Shown piece by piece: positions 17,971 to 26,497 of a stretch of 47,794 nt of DNA. Each line of letters opens with the position of its first letter. The stretch's first letter is position 1. A model generated the notes under the pieces. That model saw only the letters and a program-made list of their open reading frames with translations, had not been told where the DNA came from and did not search any database. Origin of the DNA: Hyphomicrobiales bacterium (lineage in GTDB: Bacteria > Pseudomonadota > Alphaproteobacteria > Rhizobiales > Rhizobiaceae); NCBI GenBank assembly GCA_900468625.1, contig UBUL01000014.1, positions 114,807 to 162,600 on the forward strand. Direction: 5' to 3'. A program made the translations under genes and the position numbers.

Positions 17971-18282
17971 TTGCTGACAGCGGCCATAGCGGCGGTCATG
18001 GCGTCGAACCTCGCATCGGCACAGCAACAGCCGGGTAGCGACCGCTGCAGGGCGGCCGACACAAATCGGCAGACGGAGAACAAGCCGACTGACAATGGGC
18101 AAGCAGCCCCCGCACCGGACGATCCCGGCAAAAAGCTGTCGGATTGCGGCGGCGTACTCAAGCCCCCGGCCGTCGGCGACAGCAAGATGGAAAAGCCTGC
18201 TCCGGATGTCGGCAATACCCCGATCATCAAACCGGGCGAGACGCCGCCGGAACAACCCAACAATCAGCAACCGAGCAAATGA
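17971..18282 (+). CDS. Secreted Pro/Gln-rich small protein (start uncertain)
   Basis: A probable periplasmic protein. The frame carries a good signal peptide: a basic stretch (AKCGR) from about 17953, a hydrophobic core (VLLTAAIAAVMA) and a cleavage site after NLASA. The mature part is rich in Pro, Asp, Asn and Gln with two Cys (DRCRAAD and LSDCGG) and looks disordered. The signal has no ATG or GTG in the right place. TTG 17971 drops the basic residues, CTG 17950 keeps them, and ATG 17998 would destroy the signal. It lies 49 bp after the preceding gene and probably shares its promoter. Confidence 0.6.
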   Translation: MLTAAIAAVMASNLASAQQQPGSDRCRAADTNRQTENKPTDNGQAAPAPDDPGKKLSDCGGVLKPPAVGDSKMEKPAPDVGNTPIIKPGETPPEQPNNQQPSK

Positions 18283-18290
18283 GACTATCG

Positions 18291-18437
18291 TCAGGGCTTC
18301 GGCTCCGGCTGCTGAATAGGGCCGTGCGTGACGGCGCCGGGGTCTCGACCATTACTCGACGTAAACGGCTTGATCACGACAATCCCCAGGATGGAGGCGA
18401 TCATCAGACCGAAGATGACGAGCAACAGCGTTCGCAT
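18291..18437 (-). CDS. 48-aa membrane microprotein
   Basis: A short frame: MRTLLLVIFGLMIASILG with further hydrophobic residues to about 22, then a polar, Pro-rich tail ending EPKP. It could be a single-span membrane microprotein or a cleaved secreted peptide. It begins 14 bp after the BON gene on the same strand, so it is probably the second gene of that stress-type operon. Its stop lies 8 bp from the convergent gene ending at 18282. The ribosome-binding site is weak. Confidence 0.5.
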   Translation of the reverse strand: MRTLLLVIFGLMIASILGIVVIKPFTSSNGRDPGAVTHGPIQQPEPKP

Positions 18438-18451
18438 CTCGCAGGCCCGGT

Positions 18452-18964
18452 CTATGGCGACTTGCGGACAGCAAGATTGCTGTCATGCCCGATAATGCCG
18501 CGCGCCTGCCGGGAAATTGCCTCGGCACGCTGCTTGGCTTCGTGATTTTCGACGGAGCCTTCGATAATGACGCGTCCACGACTGACACTGACGAAAATGT
18601 TCGCCTCATCAAGCAGCTGATCGGCCTTCAACCAGCCTTCGATCTCTGCGCGAATTTCCGCGTCCGTTCTCTCCTGCTTCGTGGCTTGATCGCCTTCACT
18701 GTGATCCGCGGCCATCCCCTCTCTACCAGCTTCGCCCGGTCGAGAGACTGTTCGCGGATGGGATATCCTGAAATGGATCTCCTGGGCCATCTGCTGGCGC
18801 TGCACGTCGCATTCGGACGAATCTTCGCAGCGCGCGTCGTCAGTTCCATTCTCCGGCGCGATATCTCCTGAACCGCCGGCGGCTTGATCGAGGGCTTGAA
18901 GGGTGCGGATATCGCCGCGATCCGGAGAATCCCGTGCCGCTTTGGCATTCTTGGTCTCAATCAT
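18452..18964 (-). CDS. BON-domain protein
   Basis: A 170-aa protein. The first 95 residues are polar, charged and probably disordered. A single BON domain follows at about 98-165 (DAEIRAEIEGWLKAD..., then IFVSVSRGRVIIEGSV and AEAISRQARGI). BON domains bind membranes or phospholipids and occur in OsmY-like stress proteins, but this one has no signal peptide, so it may act in the cytoplasm. GGGAG precedes ATG 18964, and a GGAAC-N16-GGTT promoter lies at 19023-18999. Confidence 0.85.
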   Translation of the reverse strand: MIETKNAKAARDSPDRGDIRTLQALDQAAGGSGDIAPENGTDDARCEDSSECDVQRQQMAQEIHFRISHPRTVSRPGEAGREGMAADHSEGDQATKQERTDAEIRAEIEGWLKADQLLDEANIFVSVSRGRVIIEGSVENHEAKQRAEAISRQARGIIGHDSNLAVRKSP

Positions 18965-18998
18965 CGTTTTCTCCCTGTCTCATACTTGATATGAGACA

Positions 18999-19023
18999 AA
19001 CCGCTGCCGCCGGCGAATGTTCC
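18999..19023 (-). promoter_or_regulatory. EcfG/RpoE2-type promoter for the BON gene
   Basis: Minus strand: GGAAC 19023-19019, 16 bases, GGTT 19002-18999, 34 bp before ATG 18964. The -35 lies only 18 bp beyond the mgtC-like stop. Confidence 0.65.
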
Positions 19024-19040
19024 GGTCTTGATGCCGATGG

Positions 19041-19790
19041 CTACGAGCCCACTGTCAGCATCTCGAAGGAAACGATCTTGTGGTGTTCCTGCAGGGAGGC
19101 GAGCAGCTGCGCAGCGCCGCCATCACGGCCGGAGTGCTTCCAGCGCACATCGTAAGTGATATGCGACATGGTCTCGTCAGGGGCGGCTACCTTGCCGATA
19201 AATGAGAAGACATATCCATGCGGCTCAAGCGCTGTCTGCATGCCAGTGGCGATATCGGCGTCGCCGGGAAGTTCGATCACGAAACGAGCCTTTTGCCGGT
19301 GCGACATCAGCCGGTCGAACTGTTTGAAAGGGGATAGCACGACAAAGGCGATAACGGCACCGAGCGAACCCACGATCAGCTGGCCGCCGCCGATGCACAG
19401 GCCGATGGCCGTCATGATCCATAGGGTCGCCGCTGTCGTCACACCGGTGACCAGATCACCGCGTTTAAGGATGGCGCCGCCGCCGATGAAACCCACCCCG
19501 GTCAGCACGCCGAGCGGAAAGCGCAGCACATCCATCGAGGCAAATGATTGCTGTGCCTTACCCAAGGTGGACAGCAGGAGATTGGCCTGGATCATTGACA
19601 AGCAGGCGGCAAGTCCCACCAGAATCGTCGTCCGGAACCCGGCCGCATGTCCGCCCACCTCGCGATTGATGCCGATCATGGCGCCGGCGGTGACCACCAG
19701 TAGCAGACGCACGGCAATATCGAGCCAGTTCGGATCCAGTGTCATGCTGTCTACCGTAATCGGCAAGGCATCCTCCCGCGGGAAGCTCAT
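19041..19790 (-). CDS. MgtC/SapB family membrane protein
   Basis: A 249-aa protein. The N-terminal half carries the MgtC/SapB membrane domain: WLDIAVRLLLVVTAGAMIG with the conserved R of INREVGGHAAGFRTT, then VGLAACLSM, LTGVGFIGGGAIL and VTTAATLWIMTAIGL. A soluble C-terminal ACT-like domain follows (about 165-249). The family is tied to Mg limitation, acid tolerance or F-ATPase control; the exact role here is open. I start at ATG 19790, because the TTG at 19817 would overlap the -10 of the stress-type promoter at 19837-19813. Confidence 0.9.
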   Translation of the reverse strand: MSFPREDALPITVDSMTLDPNWLDIAVRLLLVVTAGAMIGINREVGGHAAGFRTTILVGLAACLSMIQANLLLSTLGKAQQSFASMDVLRFPLGVLTGVGFIGGGAILKRGDLVTGVTTAATLWIMTAIGLCIGGGQLIVGSLGAVIAFVVLSPFKQFDRLMSHRQKARFVIELPGDADIATGMQTALEPHGYVFSFIGKVAAPDETMSHITYDVRWKHSGRDGGAAQLLASLQEHHKIVSFEMLTVGS

Positions 19791-19812
19791 CGCGACAATT
19801 TTCTCATGTGAG

Positions 19813-19837
19813 AACAATACCGGCGGTGTTTCGTTCC
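19813..19837 (-). promoter_or_regulatory. EcfG/RpoE2-type promoter for the mgtC-like gene
   Basis: Minus strand: GGAAC 19837-19833, 16 bases, TGTT 19816-19813. This fits the broader GGAAC-N18-TT rule, 22 bp before ATG 19790. Confidence 0.55.
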
Positions 19838-20045
19838 ATGCCCGATGTTTTGCGGTTGAAAGGGTTTCGCCGGTTTGGCGGTCGGATCAAACGGAGCATT
19901 TGCCAAGCCGGCGAAGATCGTGCCAGCGGGCCTCACGACCGAAGATTGAGGAGGAAGAAGTGCGGACGCCCGACACTGCAAATATCGATTGGTAAGGCGT
20001 GAATGATGCGCTAATTTGAACTATCGAAATATCTGGATAGCCAAG

Positions 20046-20879
20046 ATGTTTGACGCCAAGAAATTCATATTGTCTGGACTATCGTCTGCTTTTGGCAGAT
20101 TTCATAAGAATAGAAGCTTACAGAGAATTATCTTCAACGCCATTCGCCTTAACAGGGCTGAAATATCCGACATCATACTGGACGAAAACGCCAGGTTTAT
20201 CGGCTACTGCCTGGCCAGGCGAAGCTGGTCGCACGCCCAGATCATGCAGGATCTCTGGGTATGTTTTGAGCTGGCGGAGAAAAGAGACGGATTTTTCGTG
20301 GAATTCGGCTCGACCAATGGCTTGAAGAACAGCAACAGCTGGCTCCTCGAAAAGAAGTTCGGCTGGCATGGCATCCTCGCCGAGCCCAATCCGATCTGGC
20401 ACTCGGACCTGGCCGCCAACAGGTCCGCCTCCATCGAGCATCGATGCGTGTCGTCGAGTTCCGGCGCGACGGTCAATTTCATTGCCACGGATGAGACCGA
20501 CCCGGAATTGAGCACCATTGCCGATTTCTCCCAAGGAGACCATTTTTCCGCCGTTCGCAGTCAGGGAAGACAGATCAGGGTCGAAACCATATCGCTGGAC
20601 GATCTGCTCGATACCTATGATGCACCAGCCGTCATCGACTACCTTTCGATAGACACGGAAGGGAGCGAGCTGGATATACTTTCCGCCTATAGTTTCAGCC
20701 GCGAATTTCAGCTCATTTCCGTGGAGAACAATCCCAAGACCGAAGCGGCGATCCAAACGCTTCTGGAGAACAAGGGATACAAGCGGGTGTTTCCGCAGTT
20801 TTCGCAGTGGGATGGCTGGTATGTTTCTCGGAAACTCAGAAGCGAAGAACAGGATAAAATTATAGCGCCTGAATCCTGA
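20046..20879 (+). CDS. FkbM family methyltransferase
   Basis: A SAM-dependent methyltransferase of about 277 aa. The FkbM signatures are visible: the SAM-site strand GFFVEFGSTNG, ILAEPNPIW, the HRCVSSSSG region and YLSIDTEGSELDIL near the middle of the domain. FkbM enzymes O-methylate sugars or related hydroxyls, and many sit in polysaccharide loci, as here at the left edge. ATG 20046 is taken; TTG 20016 would add ten residues, and neither start has a strong ribosome-binding site. A sugar acceptor is inferred from location only. Confidence 0.85.
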   Translation: MFDAKKFILSGLSSAFGRFHKNRSLQRIIFNAIRLNRAEISDIILDENARFIGYCLARRSWSHAQIMQDLWVCFELAEKRDGFFVEFGSTNGLKNSNSWLLEKKFGWHGILAEPNPIWHSDLAANRSASIEHRCVSSSSGATVNFIATDETDPELSTIADFSQGDHFSAVRSQGRQIRVETISLDDLLDTYDAPAVIDYLSIDTEGSELDILSAYSFSREFQLISVENNPKTEAAIQTLLENKGYKRVFPQFSQWDGWYVSRKLRSEEQDKIIAPES

Positions 20880-20940
20880 TTGACACCCGATTTGCGCTAC
20901 GCGGAAACGAACGCGCGGGACGATCCGACCGATCTTCCTA

Positions 20941-21321
20941 TCAGTCCTGTATTCCCGGGCGAGCTTTGTCTACGCTTGCGCGCTCGGCCTTCGGGGAAAG
21001 TCTTCCGTCCGAATGGGCTTGAAACAGGTTGCCGGCAAAGAGATCCGAACCGTTCTTGGACTTTGACCTGCCAATATCCCGCCCCAGCACTTTCACGTAG
21101 ATGATGTAAAGCAGCAGGCGGGGAAAAATATAACCTGCCTCGAGCACGGCAGCCAGAATGAAGGACCATAGGGCGATGTCGAGCCCAGAGCTCCCCGAGC
21201 CGATATTGGCGAATGCGTAACCGGCCATCACAATCAGGACGATTATCGTAAAAAGCAGAATTGGTACCCTCAGGGCGCATAAGGCCCCGACGACGAATGA
21301 GACAATGAGACCCCAAGCCAT
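20941..21321 (-). CDS. Hypothetical membrane protein of the polysaccharide locus
   Basis: A 126-aa protein. Three hydrophobic segments lie at about 2-17, 20-38 and 47-78 (AWGLIVSFVVGAL, ILLFTIIVLIVMAGYAFA, IALWSFILAAVLEAGYIF), followed by a charged cytoplasmic tail of about 45 residues. I do not recognise the family. Size and layout recall the small membrane regulators of rhizobial exopolysaccharide synthesis (ExoX/Psi type), but I see no specific sequence match. ATG 21321 starts at the first membrane segment; the longer frame to 21447 begins with an unlikely Cys-rich leader. It lies 273 bp downstream of the ExoF-like gene. Confidence 0.6.
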   Translation of the reverse strand: MAWGLIVSFVVGALCALRVPILLFTIIVLIVMAGYAFANIGSGSSGLDIALWSFILAAVLEAGYIFPRLLLYIIYVKVLGRDIGRSKSKNGSDLFAGNLFQAHSDGRLSPKAERASVDKARPGIQD

Positions 21322-21594
21322 CAAACGCCTAGCTCCGAGTAGTTCATCTTCAATCAAGAACAATACCGAGCAATAGTATCCGTGATCTGCGCCTCGGGGA
21401 CAAGTCGAATATTCCTGACTTATGCAGTTATACGCCCAATTTTCCAAGAAGGACTGTCATTTGGATCTATGTCGCTACCTTTAGGCGAACAACCGCTACG
21501 CGCGATACGCGCTTGATGCGAAAACCCTCCGTAAGGCATCTCCTGCCTGGGTGGCTCGTGGAATTGCCCGAATCCGCAGGAAACCATCTCCCGG

Positions 21595-22911
21595 TCAAGG
21601 AGACAAAGCCGGGGGCCTGCCGCTGTCCGTCGTCTGCGTCAGCGCTTGCGGCTTCGCATCTTCCACGCGAATGACATCCCCCGGCGCGACCGGATCATTG
21701 TCGCTTGCGGCCATGCTGTGCAGCGTACCGTCGACCACGCGATCGATCGTCGTCTTGAGCGTCCGTCGCGGATCCTCGCTTGCCACACTTGCCGCAGCAG
21801 CCGGAGCGCGCGCTTGAATATTGTCGAGCAAGGCCTGTGTCGTCGCTGCCTTTTCCCTGTTGGCCGCGAGACGATCGCGCACATCCGCAGCTTCTGTCAG
21901 TGCCTGCGTACGATAGCGATTGCTGACATCGGCAATATCGCCATCCGCCTTTGCAATGTCCTGTCGCGCCTTGAGATTGGCGAGTGCCACGTCAAGGTTC
22001 TGGCTTTCTAGCTGCGCCAGGTTCTGGTTGGCGTTGAGCTCACGCGACGACACGGTCAGTCCCTGCGAAATCAGCTTGTTGACCGTACCGACATCCTTGT
22101 TGGCGAGCTCTATCTGCTTGGCGAGCGAGGTGGCCTTGGAGGTGAGTGCCTCGATCTGATTGCTGGCAAGCAGCTTTGCCTGGTTCAGCGCGTCGATCTC
22201 GGTGCGCAGGGAGCGCTCGCGCGTATCGAACAAATCCTGCTCCTCATGCATCATGCGGGAGATGAGCGGATCGTCTGCGCGCTGCATGATCTCCGACGGG
22301 AAGCTGATCGAGGGTCTGTTGTCGATGACCGCATCCAGACGCGCCTGCCGCGCCAGAAGGCTGAGCCGCTCGACATCCAAAGAACGAAGGTCGCCCCGGG
22401 CGACCAGAGCCTCCCGCTGCAGGCCGACAAGCGTCGGGTCGGTGACCCCGAACGTGCCTCCGGCCATACTGAGGGCCTGGACGACGGTAAGGCCGGGGCT
22501 ATAGTCATAACGCCCCGGCTTCGCCACCAGTCCGGTCAGGAAGAACGGCCGGTATTGCGCCACTTCCACCGATGCATTGGGACGCTTTTGCATGCCGACC
22601 TGCGTCTTCAGCCGTTCGCCGATGCTTTCGGCCACTTGCTCCGAAGTCATGCCGGCCGCCGGCACGATCCCTATGATGGGAAGCGACAGGTTACCGGAAG
22701 CAGAGATGACAAACTCGCCGGTCAACGGCTCCCACTCCACCGCGGAGCCGGTCATCGGCCGCCATTCGTATACGCGTATGCGCAGCTTGTCCTGAGGGCC
22801 GAGAACATAATCATCCGCATAGGCGCTCGACATGCCCAGCATGGAAGCCAGGGCGATCGTACCCAGGGCAAGCAGCCGATACCCGGAACGCCGATGATTT
22901 TTCTGAGCCAT
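21595..22911 (-). CDS. Polysaccharide export protein, ExoF/Wza (BexD) family
   Basis: A 438-aa protein. A signal peptide (MAQKNHRRSGYRLLALGT... cleaved near SAYA) is followed directly by the polysaccharide export domain (DDYVLGPQDKLRIRVYEW). A SLBB-like part follows (FFLTGLVAKPGRYDYSPGLTVVQALSMAGG). A long coiled coil (about 205-380) and a short C-terminal domain (APGDVIRVED) complete it. There is no lipobox. This architecture is that of ExoF of rhizobia rather than classical Wza. It should help carry the polymer across the periplasm. It lies downstream of a GT4 gene with a short gap, so the two are probably cotranscribed. Confidence 0.9.
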   Translation of the reverse strand: MAQKNHRRSGYRLLALGTIALASMLGMSSAYADDYVLGPQDKLRIRVYEWRPMTGSAVEWEPLTGEFVISASGNLSLPIIGIVPAAGMTSEQVAESIGERLKTQVGMQKRPNASVEVAQYRPFFLTGLVAKPGRYDYSPGLTVVQALSMAGGTFGVTDPTLVGLQREALVARGDLRSLDVERLSLLARQARLDAVIDNRPSISFPSEIMQRADDPLISRMMHEEQDLFDTRERSLRTEIDALNQAKLLASNQIEALTSKATSLAKQIELANKDVGTVNKLISQGLTVSSRELNANQNLAQLESQNLDVALANLKARQDIAKADGDIADVSNRYRTQALTEAADVRDRLAANREKAATTQALLDNIQARAPAAAASVASEDPRRTLKTTIDRVVDGTLHSMAASDNDPVAPGDVIRVEDAKPQALTQTTDSGRPPALSP

Positions 22912-23017
22912 ATTGTCGCGGCCCATTCCACTGCACACTGACCTGTTCGGCTCCATGGCCTACCACTCCTGCTCGACGATAGAGGTGTCTCGCTGATGCC
23001 GCCTTTGCGGCAACACC

Positions 23018-24127
23018 CTAGCCATGAACGACCTTGGGCTGCTCACCGGTCGATCTGTTGACGAACGATGCAAACTTTCTCATGAAGATTTCGGTTCTGA
23101 ATTCCGCCGCACGCGCGACGGCATCGCCCGGACGCAGATCCATGCGCTCGAGATGCTCGACTGCCTCGATCAGGGCGTCTACCGTCTGTGTATCGAAGAA
23201 CACTCCCGTCTTTTCGGCAACAACCGTTTCGGTCGCGCCGCCGCGATTGAAGGCAATAACGGGCCGGCCGCTCGCCATCGCCTCAACAGGCACGATCCCG
23301 AAGTCCTCTTCACCCGGAAAAATCAGCGCCTTGCAGCGTGCATATTGCTCCTGCAGGACACGAAACGGCTGCGGCCCCATTATCGTCACCGTCGGCCCCG
23401 CCATTTTCCGCAATCGTTCGAGCATCTCGCCGCCGCCGATGACGACAAGCTTCATCTTCATTCGATTGAACGCCTCCACTGCAAGGTCGGGTCGCTTGTA
23501 GCCGACGAGTTCGCCGACCATGAGATAATGATCGCTGATTTCCGCCTGGGGCACCGGGTGAAATGCGGACGTATCGACCGGCGGGTGAATGACTTCCGCA
23601 TCCCGCCGGTAGTAGCTCTTGATACGCCGGGCAACCGTGATCGAATTTGCAGCAAAGTCATCCACGCGATTGGCGGTCGCGACATCCCATGTTCTTAGAT
23701 AATGGGCAAGCGGCGGCATCATCAGGCGCGTCATGAGACCGGAACTGTCGTAATAACTATTATACATGTTCCAGATGTACCTCATCGGCGAATGGCAATA
23801 ACACACATGCAGCGCCGTCGAATTGGGTATTATCCCCTTGGCCGGTCCTGATTCACTGCTGATGACGAGATCGTATTCGTTCAGGTTCACCTGCTCGAGC
23901 GCCATGGGCATCAAAGGAAGATATTTCTTATACATTCGCTTCGCATAGGGAAGCCGATCTATGAAGGTCGTATATACCCTATGCTTTTTTATGACGTCGG
24001 AGACAACCAAGGGATCGTAGACATGCGTGAAGATGTCCGCGCCCGGATACATCCTGCAGAGGGCCTCGAGAACCTTTTCCCCTCCACGCATTCCAACCAA
24101 CCAATAATGTATGATTGCGACACGCAT
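23018..24127 (-). CDS. Glycosyltransferase, GT4 family
   Basis: A GT-B glycosyltransferase of 369 aa. The N-terminal domain starts RVAIIHYWLVGMRGGEKV, where the G-G-x-K loop is typical of retaining GT4 enzymes. The C-terminal nucleotide-sugar domain contains YLMVGELVGYKRPD and the E-x7-E motif EEDFGIVPVE. It probably adds one sugar to the lipid-linked repeat unit on the cytoplasmic side. ATG 24127 begins at the first beta-strand; ATG 24139 is also possible. The gene lies just downstream of the IS630-type gene on the same strand (65-bp gap) and upstream of the ExoF-like gene. Confidence 0.9.
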   Translation of the reverse strand: MRVAIIHYWLVGMRGGEKVLEALCRMYPGADIFTHVYDPLVVSDVIKKHRVYTTFIDRLPYAKRMYKKYLPLMPMALEQVNLNEYDLVISSESGPAKGIIPNSTALHVCYCHSPMRYIWNMYNSYYDSSGLMTRLMMPPLAHYLRTWDVATANRVDDFAANSITVARRIKSYYRRDAEVIHPPVDTSAFHPVPQAEISDHYLMVGELVGYKRPDLAVEAFNRMKMKLVVIGGGEMLERLRKMAGPTVTIMGPQPFRVLQEQYARCKALIFPGEEDFGIVPVEAMASGRPVIAFNRGGATETVVAEKTGVFFDTQTVDALIEAVEHLERMDLRPGDAVARAAEFRTEIFMRKFASFVNRSTGEQPKVVHG

Positions 24128-24192
24128 GAAGTACCCCATGAACAAGACAGTTATTCGACTGTATTGAATGTATAGTCTGGAGTTATGCCGAT

Positions 24193-25320
24193 TTATCCCC
24201 GGTTTCCCGATGCACCCAGGATCCGCGATCCGGGATCTCCCGCATCTTTCTGCCGGAACGTACGCCAGGAGGGATGAACATTGTCGGAACTCAGCCATTT
24301 ATATGGCTTGATGTTCTCATTATGGCGCTCGATGAAAGTCCGCATATCGGCTTCCAGCTGACTTGCCGAGACGCGGGCGCCAGGCTGCGCCTGCCTGCGG
24401 CTCATTTCGCCGAACCAGCTCTCGACCTGGCGCAGCCAGAAAACCGGTGACGGAGTAAAATGTATGTGATAGCGGGGGCGATGCCCCAACCAGGCCTGAA
24501 CCAATGGGCTCTTTTGTACGTCGCGATTGTCCAAGATGATATGAATATCGAGTTCAGGGGGAACGCTCGCATCGCTCTGTTTCAGAAAATCCAGAAATTC
24601 CGCGGCGCCGTGCTGCTTCTGGTATCTGTCGGAAACAAAACCGCAGACGATATCAAGGGCACCGACGAGCGAGACCGTACCCTGCCAGGGAGAGGAATGG
24701 GGCTGGCCTTCAGCCGCGGACGGATTCGACGGTGCGACGGATCGCCCCTCCTCGAACTCGCGAGGAAGACCCCGCTCGTTGACGCTCAACGCTAATGCGC
24801 GGTTCGGCGGAGACATGTAAAGTCCAACAATATCGCAGACTTTATCGAGAAAAAGCGGATCGCTCGACGGCTTGAACGTCTGCATGCGATGGGGTTGGAG
24901 ACCGAACGCGGCCCAGATGCGTCGAATTGTCGTATGCGAAAATCCTGTCGTCGCAGCCATCGAACGGATCGACCAATGCGTGGCGTCTTCGGGCGTGGAC
25001 TGCAGCGTGCGGGCGATCACCGCCGCAATCTGTTCATCATCGATCCTACGCGGCCTTCCGGGGCGCTCCTCGTCGAGAAGCCCGTCTATGCGGCTTCTCA
25101 AGAAGCGCCGGCGCCACTTGCCGACGGTGTTTTCGTGGACTCCGAGCTCCGCCGCCACGGCCTTGCTGGTCATGCCATCAGCACAGCGAAGGATGATCTG
25201 ACATCGCTCCGCCATAGAGCGCGTTGCCGTCCGACGCCGATGCACTTGTAGCTCCAGATAATCCCGTTCTTCCTTACTCAAAACCAAAGGCTCCGTGGGC
25301 CGTCCGGTCGCATTTGCCAT
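24193..25320 (-). mobile_element. IS630-type transposase gene with altered catalytic residue
   Basis: An uninterrupted 375-aa frame. A helix-turn-helix (about residues 40-80: AERCQIILRCADG, GVHENTVGKWRRRF) and a winged second DNA-binding part are followed by the Tc1/IS630 catalytic domain. In IS630 transposases the first catalytic acid lies in a VDEK-like motif. Here it reads SVNERG, with Asn181 in place of Asp. The second acid (D264, IILDNRD) and third (E300, RQVESWF) are present. ATG 25320 has AGGGAG about 8 bases upstream. I found no terminal inverted repeats or TA duplications near 24130-24192 or 25321-25420. It may be a dead relic or a domesticated DNA-binding protein. Confidence 0.85.
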
Positions 25321-25504
25321 CGCCAAGCTCCCTGCCAACAAGTACTTACTAAATGATACGAACTTATGTTCCGATTAACATCCGATCCACTAAATATATG
25401 TTCCAACACGGACCATTATCTAGACTTATATATGCATAAATAAGTTGTGTAATAACTCGGATTTGTCATAAATAACGCATATATATTGCAGAGCAACAAA
25501 GACA

Positions 25505-25533
25505 TTGTCAATTTATTTATTATTTGTTAACCT
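25505..25533 (+). promoter_or_regulatory. Candidate promoter of the exoY-like operon
   Basis: TTGTCA (25505-25510), 17 bases, TAACCT (25528-25533), in the AT-rich region 25342-25600, about 90 bp before the sugar transferase start. The region also holds two copies of ACTAAAT followed by ATGTTCC (25348-25372 and 25389-25404). AT-rich stretches of this kind upstream of exoY-type genes are often targets of MucR/Ros-type regulators, but no binding site could be proven by eye. Confidence 0.3.
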
Positions 25534-25622
25534 GAAACTACATTCGAATTCGGCGTGGGACAGCGCCTTTCTAAACATCGCTGACGACATTTCTTTGTTT
25601 CTTCCGAATGCGGAGCAAGCTG

Positions 25623-26336
25623 ATGAGGGAAATAAACGTTAGGAGTGAGCTCGATTCACTGGGCGATCTGCGGGCGCGTCGACACGGCGGCACGTCCTTC
25701 CGACGGACAAACGCAAAAAGCATGCCTTCCAATACCACCAAGCGTTGCATTGATGCCGTCTTGGCTGGAGGGGCACTGGTTGTATTGGCGCCGATGATTG
25801 TCATGGTGGTGGCAATTCTCCTTGTAACGCAGGGGCGGCCGATCTTTCATTCGCATCGGCGCGTCGGCAGGAACGGGGTCCTGTTTCCCTGCCTCAAATT
25901 CAGAACGATGGTCAAAAATGGGGATGAGGTTCTGGCTCGGCATCTCGATGCCAATCCTTCCCTCAGGGCGGAGTGGAACGCGACGCGGAAACTGAAGGAC
26001 GACCCCCGCGTAACCCAATTCGGCAAGCTGCTGCGCAAGAACAGCGTCGACGAAATTCCCCAGCTTTTGAACGTGATCCGGGGAGAAATGAGCCTTGTCG
26101 GGCCGCGTCCGATCGTCACCGGCGAAGCCGAGCTCTACGGCGCGCATTTTGCCGACTATATCCGTGTCCGACCCGGTCTGACAGGCCTTTGGCAGGTCAG
26201 CGGACGCAGCGACACCAGCTACGATACGCGCGTCGCGCTCGATGTGCGCTACGTTGCCGAACAGAGCCTGTGGGGCGACATCGTGATCATGGCCAAGACC
26301 ATTCCGGCGGTCTTGTCCTCGCGAGGCAGCTACTGA
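25623..26336 (+). CDS. ExoY-like undecaprenyl-phosphate sugar transferase (priming enzyme)
   Basis: A bacterial sugar transferase of about 237 aa. One N-terminal membrane segment (CIDAVLAGGALVVLAPMIVM) precedes the catalytic part, with LKFRTM, DDPRVTQFGKLLRKNSVDEIPQ, IRGEMSLVGPRPIV, RPGLTGLWQVSGR and the C-terminal KTIPAVLSSRGSY. These closely resemble ExoY of succinoglycan synthesis, which transfers galactose-1-phosphate to undecaprenyl phosphate. It should start the repeat unit. ATG 25623 has GGAG 8 bases upstream; ATG 25608 is the alternative. It is the first gene of a six-gene rightward block. Confidence 0.93.
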   Translation: MREINVRSELDSLGDLRARRHGGTSFRRTNAKSMPSNTTKRCIDAVLAGGALVVLAPMIVMVVAILLVTQGRPIFHSHRRVGRNGVLFPCLKFRTMVKNGDEVLARHLDANPSLRAEWNATRKLKDDPRVTQFGKLLRKNSVDEIPQLLNVIRGEMSLVGPRPIVTGEAELYGAHFADYIRVRPGLTGLWQVSGRSDTSYDTRVALDVRYVAEQSLWGDIVIMAKTIPAVLSSRGSY

Positions 26337-26497
26337 TCAAGCTGCCTCGAATGCATTTCACTACAGACTGCGCAGGCTTTCCATTTCGTAAGCCGCGGCG
26401 ATCGGAATGACCCAATATTGATCCCCGGAACCTCCGCGGCATCCGACGGCAGGTATATAAACTGCAGGTATGAACTCTTGGCAGGGAACGGTTAGCT

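Noticed and set aside
19790..19817. A TTG start for the mgtC-like gene at 19817
   Set aside because: It would begin at the -10 of the promoter at 19837-19813, upstream of any plausible transcript start.
24130..25420. Terminal inverted repeats and target duplication for the IS630-type element
   Set aside because: I compared both flanks by eye and found no matching ends; they may have decayed or lie outside the compared stretch.
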